The notes under the pieces are model-generated. The model was not told the origin of the DNA, ran no database searches, and was given only the letters and a program-made list of their open reading frames with translations. A stretch of DNA of 41,143 nucleotides from Brevibacterium iodinum ATCC 49514 (GTDB taxonomy: Bacteria; Actinomycetota; Actinomycetes; Actinomycetales; Brevibacteriaceae): the NCBI RefSeq assembly GCF_900169265.1, contig NZ_FXYX01000027.1, positions 1-41,143 of the forward strand. Direction: 5' to 3'. Position numbers and translations under genes: made by a program. Shown here piece by piece: positions 17,528 through 25,044 of the stretch; the stretch's first letter is position 1, and the number at the start of each line of letters is the position of its first letter.

Positions 17528-17533
17528 TAGGAT
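17528..17533 (+). promoter_or_regulatory. -10 box for a probable leaderless thioesterase mRNA
   Basis: TAGGAT fits the TANNNT consensus and lies seven bases before the ATG at 17541, placing transcription start at about the A of the start codon. No convincing -35 is seen. The spacing equals that before pyrE. Confidence 0.5.
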
Positions 17534-17540
17534 CGGGACC

Positions 17541-18365
17541 ATGCCTGAAGCTCCCAATGAACACCTCGGCCACGACGGTGCCGCCTACCCGAATTCCTAC
17601 TATGTGCGGCTGTCTGAGGACCGCCTCGTCTCGACTCTGCACAGCCAGGGCGCATGGCAGCCCGGGGAGCAGCATCTCGCGCCCGCCTCGGGGATAGTGC
17701 TCGCCGAGATCGAACGTCGACTGCCCAGCGACAAGCTCATCTCCCGGGTGACCTTCGACGTCCTCGGCGTCATCCACTCCGGCGAGTTCACTATCGATGT
17801 CGACGTCGTCCGTCCGGGACGGACCATCGAACTCGTCGAGGCCCGGATGCGCCATGGCGATCGCACCAGCGTGACCGCTCGGGTGTGGAGACTGCAGGCC
17901 TCCGACACCGAGGCGGTCGCCGGCGATGAATGGCCGGCGATGCCGTCCGTGTCCGAAGTGCCCGAGATCCCTTTCACCAACCGTTGGGGCGGCGGCTACA
18001 TCGCGTCTCTTGAGGGGCGCCAGGATGCGGACGCCCATCCCGGCTATGCACGGTCCTGGGTGCGCAGTCCCTACCCTCTCGTCGACGGTGAGATCGATCC
18101 GCCGACCGCGGCTTTTGTGAAGTTCGTCGACACCGCCAATGGCCTGGCAGTCCGTGAGGATCCGAAGACGACGTTCTTCCCGAACGTCGACCTCTCCATC
18201 CACCTCACTCGCGTGCCCGAGCTCGGCTGGGTCGGCTTCGACACCAAGGTGGCCTTCGGGCCGACCGGGCTGGGGCAGACGACGAGCGTGCTCAGCGATG
18301 TCGACGGTCCCATCGGCACAGCAGTGCAGTCCCTGACCGTTCGTCGAGGCCAAGGCGCGGTATGA
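17541..18365 (+). CDS. Acyl-CoA thioesterase-like (double hotdog) protein
   Basis: The 274-residue protein resembles actinobacterial TesB-like thioesterases: two hotdog halves, the first near 20-115 (HLAPASGIVLAEIERRLP, FDVLGVIHSGEFTIDVDVVRPG), the second near 150-270 ending in SLTVRRGQG. The segments with 'RPGRTIELVEARM' and 'FFPNVDLSIHLTR' are typical. These enzymes release free acid from acyl-CoA in the cytosol. Its stop overlaps the ATG of the following SDR (ATGA), so both are made from one mRNA. The ATG at 17541 was chosen over upstream in-frame codons because the TAGGAT box would exclude them. The substrate chain is unknown. Confidence 0.8.
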   Translation: MPEAPNEHLGHDGAAYPNSYYVRLSEDRLVSTLHSQGAWQPGEQHLAPASGIVLAEIERRLPSDKLISRVTFDVLGVIHSGEFTIDVDVVRPGRTIELVEARMRHGDRTSVTARVWRLQASDTEAVAGDEWPAMPSVSEVPEIPFTNRWGGGYIASLEGRQDADAHPGYARSWVRSPYPLVDGEIDPPTAAFVKFVDTANGLAVREDPKTTFFPNVDLSIHLTRVPELGWVGFDTKVAFGPTGLGQTTSVLSDVDGPIGTAVQSLTVRRGQGAV

Positions 18366-19138
18366 ATCCGCGGCCGCGTGCCCTCATCACCGGGGCGAGC
18401 TCCGGGCTGGGGCGCGGCTATGCCCGCACCCTGGCCGCCGAGGGCTACGACCTCGTCCTGGTCGCCCGGGATGAGGCCCGGCTGAGTGAGCTGGCCGAGC
18501 AGCTGCGAACCTCGCAGAATATCCACACCGAGGTGGCCGTGGCCGATCTGTCTACCCGTGACGGTATCGACGCGGTCAACGAGATCATCGCGACGCAGCC
18601 GATCGATGTGCTCATCAACAATGCCGGCTTCGGGCTGCGCGGGACGCTGCTGGATACCGATGCTGCTGAGCTCGATGCGCTCGATCGGGTGCTCGCCGGG
18701 GCGGTTAGGGAGCTGTCGCTGGCGGCGGCCCGGCGCATGCAGGCCCGCGGTCGCGGAGGGATCATCAACGTCTCATCGCTGGCAGCGGTGACGACGATGG
18801 GACAGTATGCCGCGTCGAAGGCCTCGACTCTGGTGTTCACCGAGGCGCTCGCCGGGGAGCTCAGAGACAGCCCGGTGACGGTCACCGCCGTTCTGCCCGG
18901 CTTCATCCGGACGGAATTCCACAGCCGCCTCGGCGTGGAGCGTCCGGGACCCGGCCTGATCTGGCTCAGCGTCGATCAGGTGGTGCGGAAGTCGCTGCGT
19001 GATGCGCGGGCGGGGACGGTCGTCTCTGTGCCGGGGTGGGGGTATCGGGTTGCTGTGCTCGTGGCTCCCCTGGTGCCGCGTCCGCTCATGCGCTGGGGAT
19101 CGACGGGATTCTCCTTCGCCCGCACCCGCGATCGCTGA
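18362..19138 (+). CDS. Short-chain dehydrogenase/reductase (classical SDR)
   Basis: The 258-residue protein has all classical SDR elements: cofactor motif ALITGASSGLGRGYA (TGxxxGxG, residues 10-17), Arg at the end of the second strand (LVARD) suggesting NADP preference, NNAGFG, IINVSSLAA with the catalytic Ser, and the YAASK pair. It therefore looks active, unlike the broken SDR at 9860-10698. It overlaps the thioesterase gene by four bases. A lipid or acyl-CoA-derived carbonyl is a reasonable guess only because of that partner. The C-terminus has a hydrophobic stretch (YRVAVLVAPLVPRPLM) that may touch the membrane. Confidence 0.9.
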   Translation: MNPRPRALITGASSGLGRGYARTLAAEGYDLVLVARDEARLSELAEQLRTSQNIHTEVAVADLSTRDGIDAVNEIIATQPIDVLINNAGFGLRGTLLDTDAAELDALDRVLAGAVRELSLAAARRMQARGRGGIINVSSLAAVTTMGQYAASKASTLVFTEALAGELRDSPVTVTAVLPGFIRTEFHSRLGVERPGPGLIWLSVDQVVRKSLRDARAGTVVSVPGWGYRVAVLVAPLVPRPLMRWGSTGFSFARTRDR

Positions 19139-19518
19139 GTCGGGATTCGTCACGTGGCCTCGTCGGCATGACGTGCGCCAGCGGTGATCGCTTTGCACCG
19201 GTGATCGCTGAGTCGGGTCTCGCAAGATGCGCCGGCGGTCATAGAACCGGGGTCGTGTGCGCGACGTGGGATGTGACCTATATGCAATTTTCAGCGGGGG
19301 CGGCACAACTGAGTTGAGGATTGAACTACCTGCAGTTGAGCCTGTGACCAGGGGTTTTATTCTGATCGCTTCTATGCTATAGGGCCCGTCAGGATTCAAG
19401 ACGGCGCGTGAGATTCTTTACAAGCGATACGAAAGTGTGGTCAAATTAATGTGTTCGCCCGGTGGGGATCGGGTGGACATAACGGACGTATGGGGATGCG
19501 TCCGGGTACTCGAGGGGA
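19139..19518. other. Intergenic stretch without a gene; short direct repeats and an AT-richer part
   Basis: The 15-mer GATCGCTGAGTCGGG occurs at 19130-19144 (spanning the SDR stop) and again at 19203-19217, with a shorter GGTGATCGCT copy between. From about 19270 to 19460 the DNA is clearly more AT-rich than its surroundings, with promoter-like words such as TATGCT (19373-19378). I see no tRNA fold and no open frame with coding character here. Confidence 0.5.
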
Positions 19519-20103
19519 GTGCTGCGAGGACCCCGGGATGTCGCGATTACGCGCCCCGGGGTTCTTGTCATTCACAGCAGTGTTTCGCGGCGGCCGCACC
19601 CGATAGTGCCGGAGGATCTGGGCCATCGCGTCGACGATGCCGCCCCGGTCGAACGGTCCGTCGAGGCACGCCGGCGCTCGAGCATATACCCATGCTTCCA
19701 CGCCCTCGACGATGGCGGTTGCGGAACCATCCGCGAGGCCGTCGACGCAGTGTCCGGGGTCCGCGCCCGCAGCGTGAATCTGACCCCTGCGGGCGAGCCG
19801 GAGGGCAGCGCCGTCGAGGTCTGACGAACCCGTGAGGGCCTCAACGTCCGGATCGATGCGCATCTCGACGACAGTCAGCGCGTGTCCGAGATCGTCGATG
19901 AGCTCTTCGTCGTCATCGCCGTCGACCTGCAGGCTGCGGTCGACGGCCCCAGCGGGGAGATCGACATCCACGGCACCGTCTGTGGTTGCTCGGTCAGTGG
20001 CGGTGCGGCAGCGGTCTTGTGCGGGTCGGTCGTGGTCCTGCGGAAGGCCCCGAATCCCAGCGGATTCCGCTTTCGATACACCTTGCTCTCAATTGCCCAA
20101 TGA
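19519..20103 (+). pseudogene. Coding-like remnant interrupted by an in-frame stop (faint Asp23/Gls24 resemblance)
   Basis: One plus-strand frame stays open from about 19519 to 20103 except for a single TGA at 19822-19824. On both sides of it codon third positions are mostly G or C, as in neighbouring real genes. The reading includes TIREAVDAVSGVRARSVNL, then after the stop EGLNVRIDAHLDDSQRVSEI and VVIAVDLQAAVDG. This 'amphipathic helix - PGV-like turn - strand - helix' layout faintly recalls Asp23/Gls24 stress proteins, whose genes often neighbour glsB-type genes, and one lies at 20247-20528. The resemblance is weak and not a database result. An open minus-strand frame (19441-19971) overlaps it but has no recognisable domain. 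Confidence 0.35.
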
Positions 20104-20138
20104 GGAAACTGGGCATTTCAGAGAAGGGTGTTCCACAT

Positions 20139-20166
20139 ACTCGCTTCGGCCGTGACTGAAGCGAGT
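20139..20166. other. 9-bp perfect hairpin
   Basis: ACTCGCTTC (20139-20147) pairs with GAAGCGAGT (20158-20166). It is one of three hairpins between 20094 and 20237; the smallest pairs TGCCCA (20094-20099) with TGGGCA (20110-20115). Confidence 0.5.
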
Positions 20167-20179
20167 TCACTTGCTGCGG

Positions 20180-20237
20180 GCACAGAAAGAGGTGGACAGC
20201 CCAGTTTCAAACTTGGGCTGTCCACCTCTTTCTGTGC
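20180..20237. terminator. 24-bp perfect hairpin, terminator of the GlsB-type gene
   Basis: Arms 20180-20203 and 20214-20237 are perfectly complementary over 24 bp with a 10-base loop, the longest arms in the window. It begins 10 bases beyond the stop codon of the minus-strand gene at 20247. On the plus strand the right arm runs into TTCTGTGCTG (20230-20239). Confidence 0.75.
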
Positions 20238-20246
20238 TGCAGGAGC

Positions 20247-20528
20247 TCAGTCGGCCTTGCTCTTCGAGCGTCCGGTGATGAGGCCCCAGATGATGAGCAC
20301 GATCAGCGAACCGCCGATCGCGCAGAGCCACGACGACAGCGAGAAGAACTTATCCATCTGGGCGCCGAAAATCATGCCGCCGAGCCAACCGCCCAGCATG
20401 GCTCCGATCACGCCGAGGATCAGTGTGGCGAAGAAGCCGCCGCCCTGTTTACCGGGCAGGATCGCCTTGGCGATGGCTCCGGCGATGAGTCCGAGGATGA
20501 GATATGCGATGAAACCCATGTTGCTCAC
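20247..20528 (-). CDS. GlsB/YeaQ/YmgE family stress-response membrane protein
   Basis: The 93-residue protein has three short hydrophobic helices rich in Gly: GFIAYLILGLIAGAIAKAI, then after the conserved LPGKQGGGFFATLILGVIGAMLGGWLGG-type loop, and a last helix WLCAIGGSLIVLIIWGLI, ending with a basic tail (TGRSKSKAD). This is the transglycosylase-associated/GlsB family of inner-membrane proteins linked to general stress; molecular function is unknown. The GTG at 20528 or the ATG at 20519 could start it: AGGAAGG is close to the first and 11 bases from the second. It is divergent from pyrE, with a 231-base gap. Confidence 0.88.
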   Translation of the reverse strand: MSNMGFIAYLILGLIAGAIAKAILPGKQGGGFFATLILGVIGAMLGGWLGGMIFGAQMDKFFSLSSWLCAIGGSLIVLIIWGLITGRSKSKAD

Positions 20529-20746
20529 GTCCTTCCTGAAAGCACTTGACCGGCTGGGTTGCGCGGTGTTGTTGACACTCTACAACTCACTGTAGTCGAG
20601 AGTCCAAAGGTGTGTTGATTCTTTATAGCGTCGGTACAGGCGCAGGCGCGACGAAATCCTCACGCTCCAGATCTGTGCCGTCTGTCACGTCCGCATCCGC
20701 CGCCGTCGCTGAGACGGCGCTGAACGGTCGCCCGAAACCCGCGCAT

Positions 20747-20752
20747 TAGACT
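20747..20752 (+). promoter_or_regulatory. -10 box for a probable leaderless pyrE mRNA
   Basis: TAGACT fits TANNNT and lies seven bases before the pyrE ATG at 20760, so transcription would start at the start codon. GGAGACC between them could still act as a weak ribosome site if the start lies upstream. Confidence 0.5.
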
Positions 20753-20759
20753 GGAGACC

Positions 20760-21326
20760 ATGACCGACAGCGCTGACACTCGCCGACAACTGCTCGACCT
20801 CATCGACGAACTCGCCGTGGTGCGCGGCAGGGTGACCCTCTCCTCCGGCAAGGAGGCCGACTACTACCTCGACCTGCGTCGGGTCACTCTCGATCACCGC
20901 TCGGCACCGCTCGTCGGCGATGTCGTCCTCGACCTCCTCGAGGCTCATGATCTGCTCGACAAGGTCGATGCCGTCGGCGGCCTGACGATGGGCGCCGACC
21001 CGGTCGGCACCGCCGTCATGCACCGGTCTGTGGTGCGCGGCACCCCGCTCGACTCCTTCGTCGTGCGCAAAGAGGCGAAGAAGCACGGAATGTCCCGTCG
21101 CGTCGAAGGCCCCGACGTCGCCGGCAAGCGCGTCGTCGCCGTCGAGGATACGTCGACCACGGGAGGTTCCGTGCTCACCGCCGTCGAAGCGCTCAAGGAA
21201 GCCGGCGCCGAGGTGGTCGCCGTGGCCGTGGTCATGGACCGCGACACCGGCGCCAAGGAACGGGTCGAAGCCACGGGAATTCCGTACCTGACCGCGCTGA
21301 CGACCGCGGATCTCGGCCTCGACTGA
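20760..21326 (+). CDS. pyrE: Orotate phosphoribosyltransferase
   Basis: The 188-residue enzyme joins orotate to PRPP to give OMP in pyrimidine synthesis. The phosphoribosyltransferase loop VVAVEDTSTTGGS (125-137) has the paired acidic residues that bind PRPP. The flexible catalytic loop RKEAKKHG (103-110) and LSSGKEADYYLDLR (28-41) match OPRTases. Length is typical for the actinobacterial form. No other pyr gene is adjacent, which is common in actinobacteria. About 200 bases separate it from the ABC ATPase gene downstream, with no strong terminator apart from a GGGGC/GCCCC-type repeat after the stop. Confidence 0.93.
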   Translation: MTDSADTRRQLLDLIDELAVVRGRVTLSSGKEADYYLDLRRVTLDHRSAPLVGDVVLDLLEAHDLLDKVDAVGGLTMGADPVGTAVMHRSVVRGTPLDSFVVRKEAKKHGMSRRVEGPDVAGKRVVAVEDTSTTGGSVLTAVEALKEAGAEVVAVAVVMDRDTGAKERVEATGIPYLTALTTADLGLD

Positions 21327-21534
21327 CCTCGAACTCGACTGACGGGGCACCGCCTCGGCGGGTTGATGCTTAGCCCCGACCGGCCTCGGCGAGAACAAAC
21401 CCACCGAACACGACCTGGGACTCGACTGGCAATTCGGTCGAAATCACAGGCCCGGTTTGAAACACGTCTCTGATTTCAACACGATAGATGAGACACTCCC
21501 ACAGTATTGCCTGATGCAACAGTAAGGATGACGC

Positions 21535-22416
21535 GTGCTCACACTGAAAGAGGTTTCCCTCCGCAAAGGGAAGCGGACATATCTGGACGAGGTGAGTTTC
21601 ACCGCCGAGGCGGGCCGGATCACCGCGATCGTGGGAACCCGGTCGGCGGGCCGCACCGAACTCGTGCGCGTCATCATGGGCCTGATCTCCGCCGACGAGG
21701 GCAGCGTCGAACTCGAGGACTTCGAACTCGACTTCGGTGATCGGCAGAACTTCGGATACCTGCCCGCCGAGCGCGGCGGATACCCGAACATGCGCGTGCT
21801 CGACCAGATCGTCTACCTCGCCCGCCTGCACGGGATCACCCTGGGTGCGGCCGAACGGAATGCGCTGACCCTGCTCGGCCATCTCGAGCTCGCCGACCGC
21901 GGCTACGCACCGTTGAAGAACCTCTCCGGCGCCGAGATCGCCCGCGTCGACATCGCCGCGACGCTCGCCGCGGACCCGGACGTCGTCGTCATCGACGATG
22001 CCTTCGCGGGCCTCGACGCCGCCTCGCTGCGCCTCGTCATGTCCCTGCTCCGGGCCCATGCATCCTCGGGAGTGCCTGTCATCCTGGCCACCGACGACTG
22101 GGAGGCCGCACAGACGTTCGCCGATGACGTTGTCATCCTGAACCAGGGGAAGGTGACCGCCTCGGGCAGCGTCGAGAAGCTGCTCGGTGACCCGCACTAC
22201 CGCGTCGAGTCTACGGACACCGAGGCGGCCGCCTCGGCGCTGAAATCCCGAACGGGAATCAGCGATGTGAAGACCGCCGGACGCGAGGGCTCTGCGGTGA
22301 GCTTCCGCGCGAATGATGCGAAGTCAGCCGCGGCTGCCGTGGCCGAGCTGAAGAATGTGAAGAACTTCGAAAGTGTCCGCCCGACACTGGCCGAGCAGTA
22401 CAAGGAGGCTCTGTAA
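21535..22416 (+). CDS. NatA-like ABC transporter ATP-binding subunit with degenerate catalytic motifs
   Basis: The 293-residue protein has the full ABC ATPase layout and NatA-like sequence (FGYLPAERGGYPNMRVLDQI, DUF4162-type C-terminal part from about 230), but each nucleotide-handling motif deviates. Walker A reads GTRSAGRT, with Arg for the Lys that grips the phosphates. The signature is LSGAE rather than LSGGQ. Walker B is VVVIDDAFAGLD, with Asp for the catalytic Glu. The H-loop position is Asp (LATDDWEA). GRTEL also occurs in the second ATPase domain of sugar CUT2 transporters, which is catalytically weak. The reading frame is intact and the stop overlaps the permease start (TAATG), so it is expressed as part of a pair. 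ATP binding without efficient hydrolysis is the simplest expectation. The GTG at 21535 follows AAGG. Confidence 0.85.
   Translation: MLTLKEVSLRKGKRTYLDEVSFTAEAGRITAIVGTRSAGRTELVRVIMGLISADEGSVELEDFELDFGDRQNFGYLPAERGGYPNMRVLDQIVYLARLHGITLGAAERNALTLLGHLELADRGYAPLKNLSGAEIARVDIAATLAADPDVVVIDDAFAGLDAASLRLVMSLLRAHASSGVPVILATDDWEAAQTFADDVVILNQGKVTASGSVEKLLGDPHYRVESTDTEAAASALKSRTGISDVKTAGREGSAVSFRANDAKSAAAAVAELKNVKNFESVRPTLAEQYKEAL
22220..22237. repeat. 18-bp perfect palindrome inside the ABC ATPase gene
   Basis: CCGAGGCGGCCGCCTCGG is formed by two back-to-back copies of the frequent 9-mer. It encodes part of an Ala-rich stretch (EAAASAL) in the ATPase C-terminal region. Confidence 0.7.
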
Positions 22417-24011
22417 TGGCGCGCAAAGACAATGGTGCGAATGACGAGTCCCCGGAACCGCTCGTGTTCAAGGGCACGGCCGGCGAAGGCATCGACGACC
22501 TCGGTGTGCCCGTCGACGACGATGTGATCGAAGACGAGACCACCGCCGAGGAGGTCGACTCGGACGACGAGGCGACCGCCGCCGGTGCGACCAAGGAGTC
22601 GGCCGCCTCGGCGAAGAAGGACACCGACGCGAAGGCTCCAGCCGCGAAGGAAACGGCCGAGTCCGGCGCCACCGCCGGACTCGACGATGTTCCCTTCGAA
22701 CTCGCCGAGGACACCCCCGACCCCGATGAGCTGCCGGAGACCGGGCTGGTCTCCGAATTCGTCGATGTCGGCAACCGTCAGGCCGCATGGCTCGTCTCGA
22801 ACCGTGAGTCCACCACGGCCATGCGCAGCCCCTACTTCCTGGTCACGGCCGCCGTGATCATCCTCGGCGTGCTGGCCGCGATCATCTCCGGAATCGTCGC
22901 CGACGTGCAGAAGGACTCGGGCACCCCGACCATGGCGATGGTCGGAGTCGGCGAGCAGGCGGCGATGTACGAACAGCAGTTGGGTGTGAAGATCACCGAC
23001 GCCAAGGACGCCCCCGCCGCCGAGAAGCTCGTGCGTGAGGGCAAAGTCGACGCCGCATTCATCCAGGACCCGAGCGGTCAGGGACAGCCGACGATCATCG
23101 CCCTCGACAAGCAGCCCGATGCCCTGCTCGAGAAGCTTGCGCCGAAGACCGAGGCGACGCTGCTCGAGACCCCGGCCGTCGACGGTGCCGTGGCCACCCC
23201 GCTGCTGTGGGGGATGGTCGCGCTGTCGCTGCTCGTCGTCGCCACTCTGGGGACTGCGCTGTATCAGAACCTGCGCTTGGAGAAGCGCAACCGGATCACC
23301 GAGATCATCGCAGCCACGATCCCGCCTCGCGCCTCGGCCTCGGGTCGGATCACGGGCATGCTGACCCTGGTCATCGTCCACCTCGTCGCAGCAGCCGTCA
23401 TCACCGAGCTCGGACTCTCGCTGTCGGGCAAGACGTCTCTGGCGTTCGCCATGCTGCCGGGCCTCGGCTGGTTCGCGCTGGCCCTGCTGCTCACCGCCTG
23501 GTCCGTGTTCGCGCTGCTCGTCTGGGCTTCGACCGTCGTCGGCTCCAAGGCTCGCGCCACCTTCCTCACGATCATCGGCGTCATCACCGTGGCGGGCTTC
23601 TTCGCTCCGGTCCTCATCGGACCCTCGGGCACCGTCGCGAAGGTGCTGTCGTGGACGCCGTTCACCTCGCCGCTGGGCATCGCCGGCCGCTCCTTCGCCG
23701 GTCAGGCCGAGTGGTGGGAGGGCCTCGTCGCCGCCGGCATCGCTCTGGTCCTCGCCGTCATCCTCCATGCTCTGGCCTCGGGCGCGTACGTGCGCTCGGT
23801 GCTGTCCGGAGGCGGACGCGGCGGCAAGACCGTGAAGATGAGCAAGCGCGCGCAGAAGGTCGGTGCCGCCACCTCGGCGAAGGGATCTGCGAAGTCGGAC
23901 TCGAGCGCCGATGATGCCGATTCGGACGATACGGACGAAGCGGACGAGGACAAGGACGCGAAGTCGGCGGACGACGCGAAGTCGGCGGATGATTCCCGCG
24001 ACGACAAGTGA
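22416..24011 (+). CDS. NatB-like ABC transporter permease with long acidic tails
   Basis: The 531-residue protein has about 115 acidic, low-complexity residues before the first helix (TAAVIILGVLAAIISGIV). An extracytoplasmic domain of about 120 residues follows, then a bundle of helices (TPLLWGMVALSLLVVATLGTALY; LTLVIVHLVAAAVITELGL; GWFALALLLTAWSVFALLVW; LTIIGVITVAGFFAPVL; AGIALVLAVILHALASGAY). The layout matches NatB/ABC2_membrane_3 exporters, which act with a NatA ATPase. The last 50 residues are again Asp/Lys/Ser-rich. The conserved 'RITEIIAATIPP' coupling segment is present. ATG overlaps the ATPase stop by one base and its own stop overlaps the next gene's GTG. The substrate is unknown. 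Confidence 0.82.
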   Translation: MARKDNGANDESPEPLVFKGTAGEGIDDLGVPVDDDVIEDETTAEEVDSDDEATAAGATKESAASAKKDTDAKAPAAKETAESGATAGLDDVPFELAEDTPDPDELPETGLVSEFVDVGNRQAAWLVSNRESTTAMRSPYFLVTAAVIILGVLAAIISGIVADVQKDSGTPTMAMVGVGEQAAMYEQQLGVKITDAKDAPAAEKLVREGKVDAAFIQDPSGQGQPTIIALDKQPDALLEKLAPKTEATLLETPAVDGAVATPLLWGMVALSLLVVATLGTALYQNLRLEKRNRITEIIAATIPPRASASGRITGMLTLVIVHLVAAAVITELGLSLSGKTSLAFAMLPGLGWFALALLLTAWSVFALLVWASTVVGSKARATFLTIIGVITVAGFFAPVLIGPSGTVAKVLSWTPFTSPLGIAGRSFAGQAEWWEGLVAAGIALVLAVILHALASGAYVRSVLSGGGRGGKTVKMSKRAQKVGAATSAKGSAKSDSSADDADSDDTDEADEDKDAKSADDAKSADDSRDDK

Positions 24012-24637
24012 CCGAAAGCGCTGAACCGCAGGTGGGGGTCGGTCCGTGGACCGGCCCCTGGCCTGTGGGCGAGCACTTCGATCCGGAGCTGCTGGCTGAG
24101 GGCGATCGGCGCAATGTCGTCGACAAGTATCGGTATTGGAAGCACGATGCGATCGTGGCCGATCTCGATGATTCGCGGCACGACTTCCACGTCGGAGTCG
24201 AGAACTGGCAGCACGATCTCAACATCGGTTCGGTCGTGCGCACCGCCAACGCCTTCAACGCCGCCGCCGTGCACATCGTCGGCAAACGCCGCTGGAACCG
24301 GCGCGGAGCGATGGTCACCGACAAGTACCAGCATATCATCCACCATCCGAGTGTGGACGACCTGCTCAGCTGGTGCGCCGAGAACGACGTGCCGCTGCTG
24401 GGTATCGACAACTTCCCGGACTCCGTGCCGCTGGAGACCTACGACCTGCCTCGGCGCTGCCTGCTGCTGTTCGGGCAGGAAGGGCCGGGACTGAGCGAGG
24501 AAGCGCATCAGGCGAGCCGGGACGTGCTCTCGATCGCGCAGTACGGGTCGACGCGGTCGATGAACGCCGCAGCCGCCGCCGCGATCACCATGCACTCCTG
24601 GATCCGCCGCCACGTCTACGACCAGCCCGTGAACTGA
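24008..24637 (+). CDS. TrmH-family (SpoU) RNA ribose methyltransferase
   Basis: The 209-residue protein carries the three SPOUT/SpoU motifs: motif 1 NIGSVVRTANAF near 76-87, motif 2 LLLFGQEGPGLSEEA, motif 3 YGSTRSMNAAAAAAITMHSW. These form the knotted SAM site used for 2'-O-methylation of tRNA or rRNA. Motif 3 differs from the usual 'SLNVSVAAAI' by Met-Asn-Ala. It lacks the long N-terminal RNA-binding domain of rRNA methylases such as RlmB. The GTG at 24008 overlaps the permease stop (GTGA). Operon placement with an ABC transporter gives no functional clue. The target nucleotide is not evident. Confidence 0.88.
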   Translation: MTESAEPQVGVGPWTGPWPVGEHFDPELLAEGDRRNVVDKYRYWKHDAIVADLDDSRHDFHVGVENWQHDLNIGSVVRTANAFNAAAVHIVGKRRWNRRGAMVTDKYQHIIHHPSVDDLLSWCAENDVPLLGIDNFPDSVPLETYDLPRRCLLLFGQEGPGLSEEAHQASRDVLSIAQYGSTRSMNAAAAAAITMHSWIRRHVYDQPVN

Positions 24638-24685
24638 GTTCGCCGCCGGCAGCGGAGGCCTCGCAGCGGAGGACTTGGTCTCCCT

Positions 24686-24752
24686 GAGGAAGTCCCGTCC
24701 TCCTTGCGCCGGAGGACGCGTTCACGCCGAGGATGCCCTGTCCTCCTTGCGC
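24686..24752. repeat. Duplicated 24-bp unit, 43-bp period
   Basis: The 24-base segments 24686-24709 and 24729-24752 differ at four positions and share GTCCTCCTTGCGC exactly (24697-24709, 24740-24752). They lie in the gene-free gap between the TrmH-type gene and the convergent acyl-CoA dehydrogenase gene (24638-25044). I see no protein or RNA gene in that gap. Confidence 0.6.
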
Positions 24753-24768
24753 AGGTGCGGTTGACGGC

Positions 24769-24828
24769 ATTGTTGGGTCGATCCACGGTGTTATCCGCGC
24801 TCAGATCACCGCGGATCGCCCCAACAAT
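24769..24828. other. 22-bp imperfect hairpin in the convergent gap
   Basis: Arms 24769-24790 and 24807-24828 pair at 20 of 22 positions (mismatches at 24778/24819 and 24785/24812) around a 16-base loop. The outer part is ATTGTTGGG with CCCAACAAT. It could end the plus-strand transcript. Confidence 0.55.
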
Positions 24829-24896
24829 CCAACTCTGCCGGAGCGCGGTGGACCGAGTCGCCGCCACGGAGGTTGCCGAGCGGCATACTGAGACGA

Positions 24897-24944
24897 AGAA
24901 GCGCCGAGGCGGCACGACGATGATCGTGCCGCCTCGGCGCTTCT
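24897..24944. terminator. 21-bp perfect hairpin, likely bidirectional terminator
   Basis: Arms 24897-24917 and 24924-24944 are perfectly complementary with a 6-base loop; each contains the 9-mer CCGAGGCGG or its complement. It lies between convergent genes and is followed on the plus strand by TTCTGTGCTG (24941-24950). Confidence 0.75.
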
Positions 24945-25044
24945 GTGCTGCCGGGCTCCGGCCGCCTTGGTGGGCGTTGATAGGCCCCGACGACGCAGCG
25001 CCGCACGCTCGGGGTCGAACGTGCGACGCTGAAGTGCCGCTGCC

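Noticed and set aside
19441..19971. A 176-codon minus-strand open frame in the gene-poor region
   Set aside because: No recognisable domain or ribosome site, and it lies opposite the plus-strand frame that carries the third-position GC bias.
24686..24752. CRISPR-like array
   Set aside because: Only two imperfect units and no cas genes nearby.
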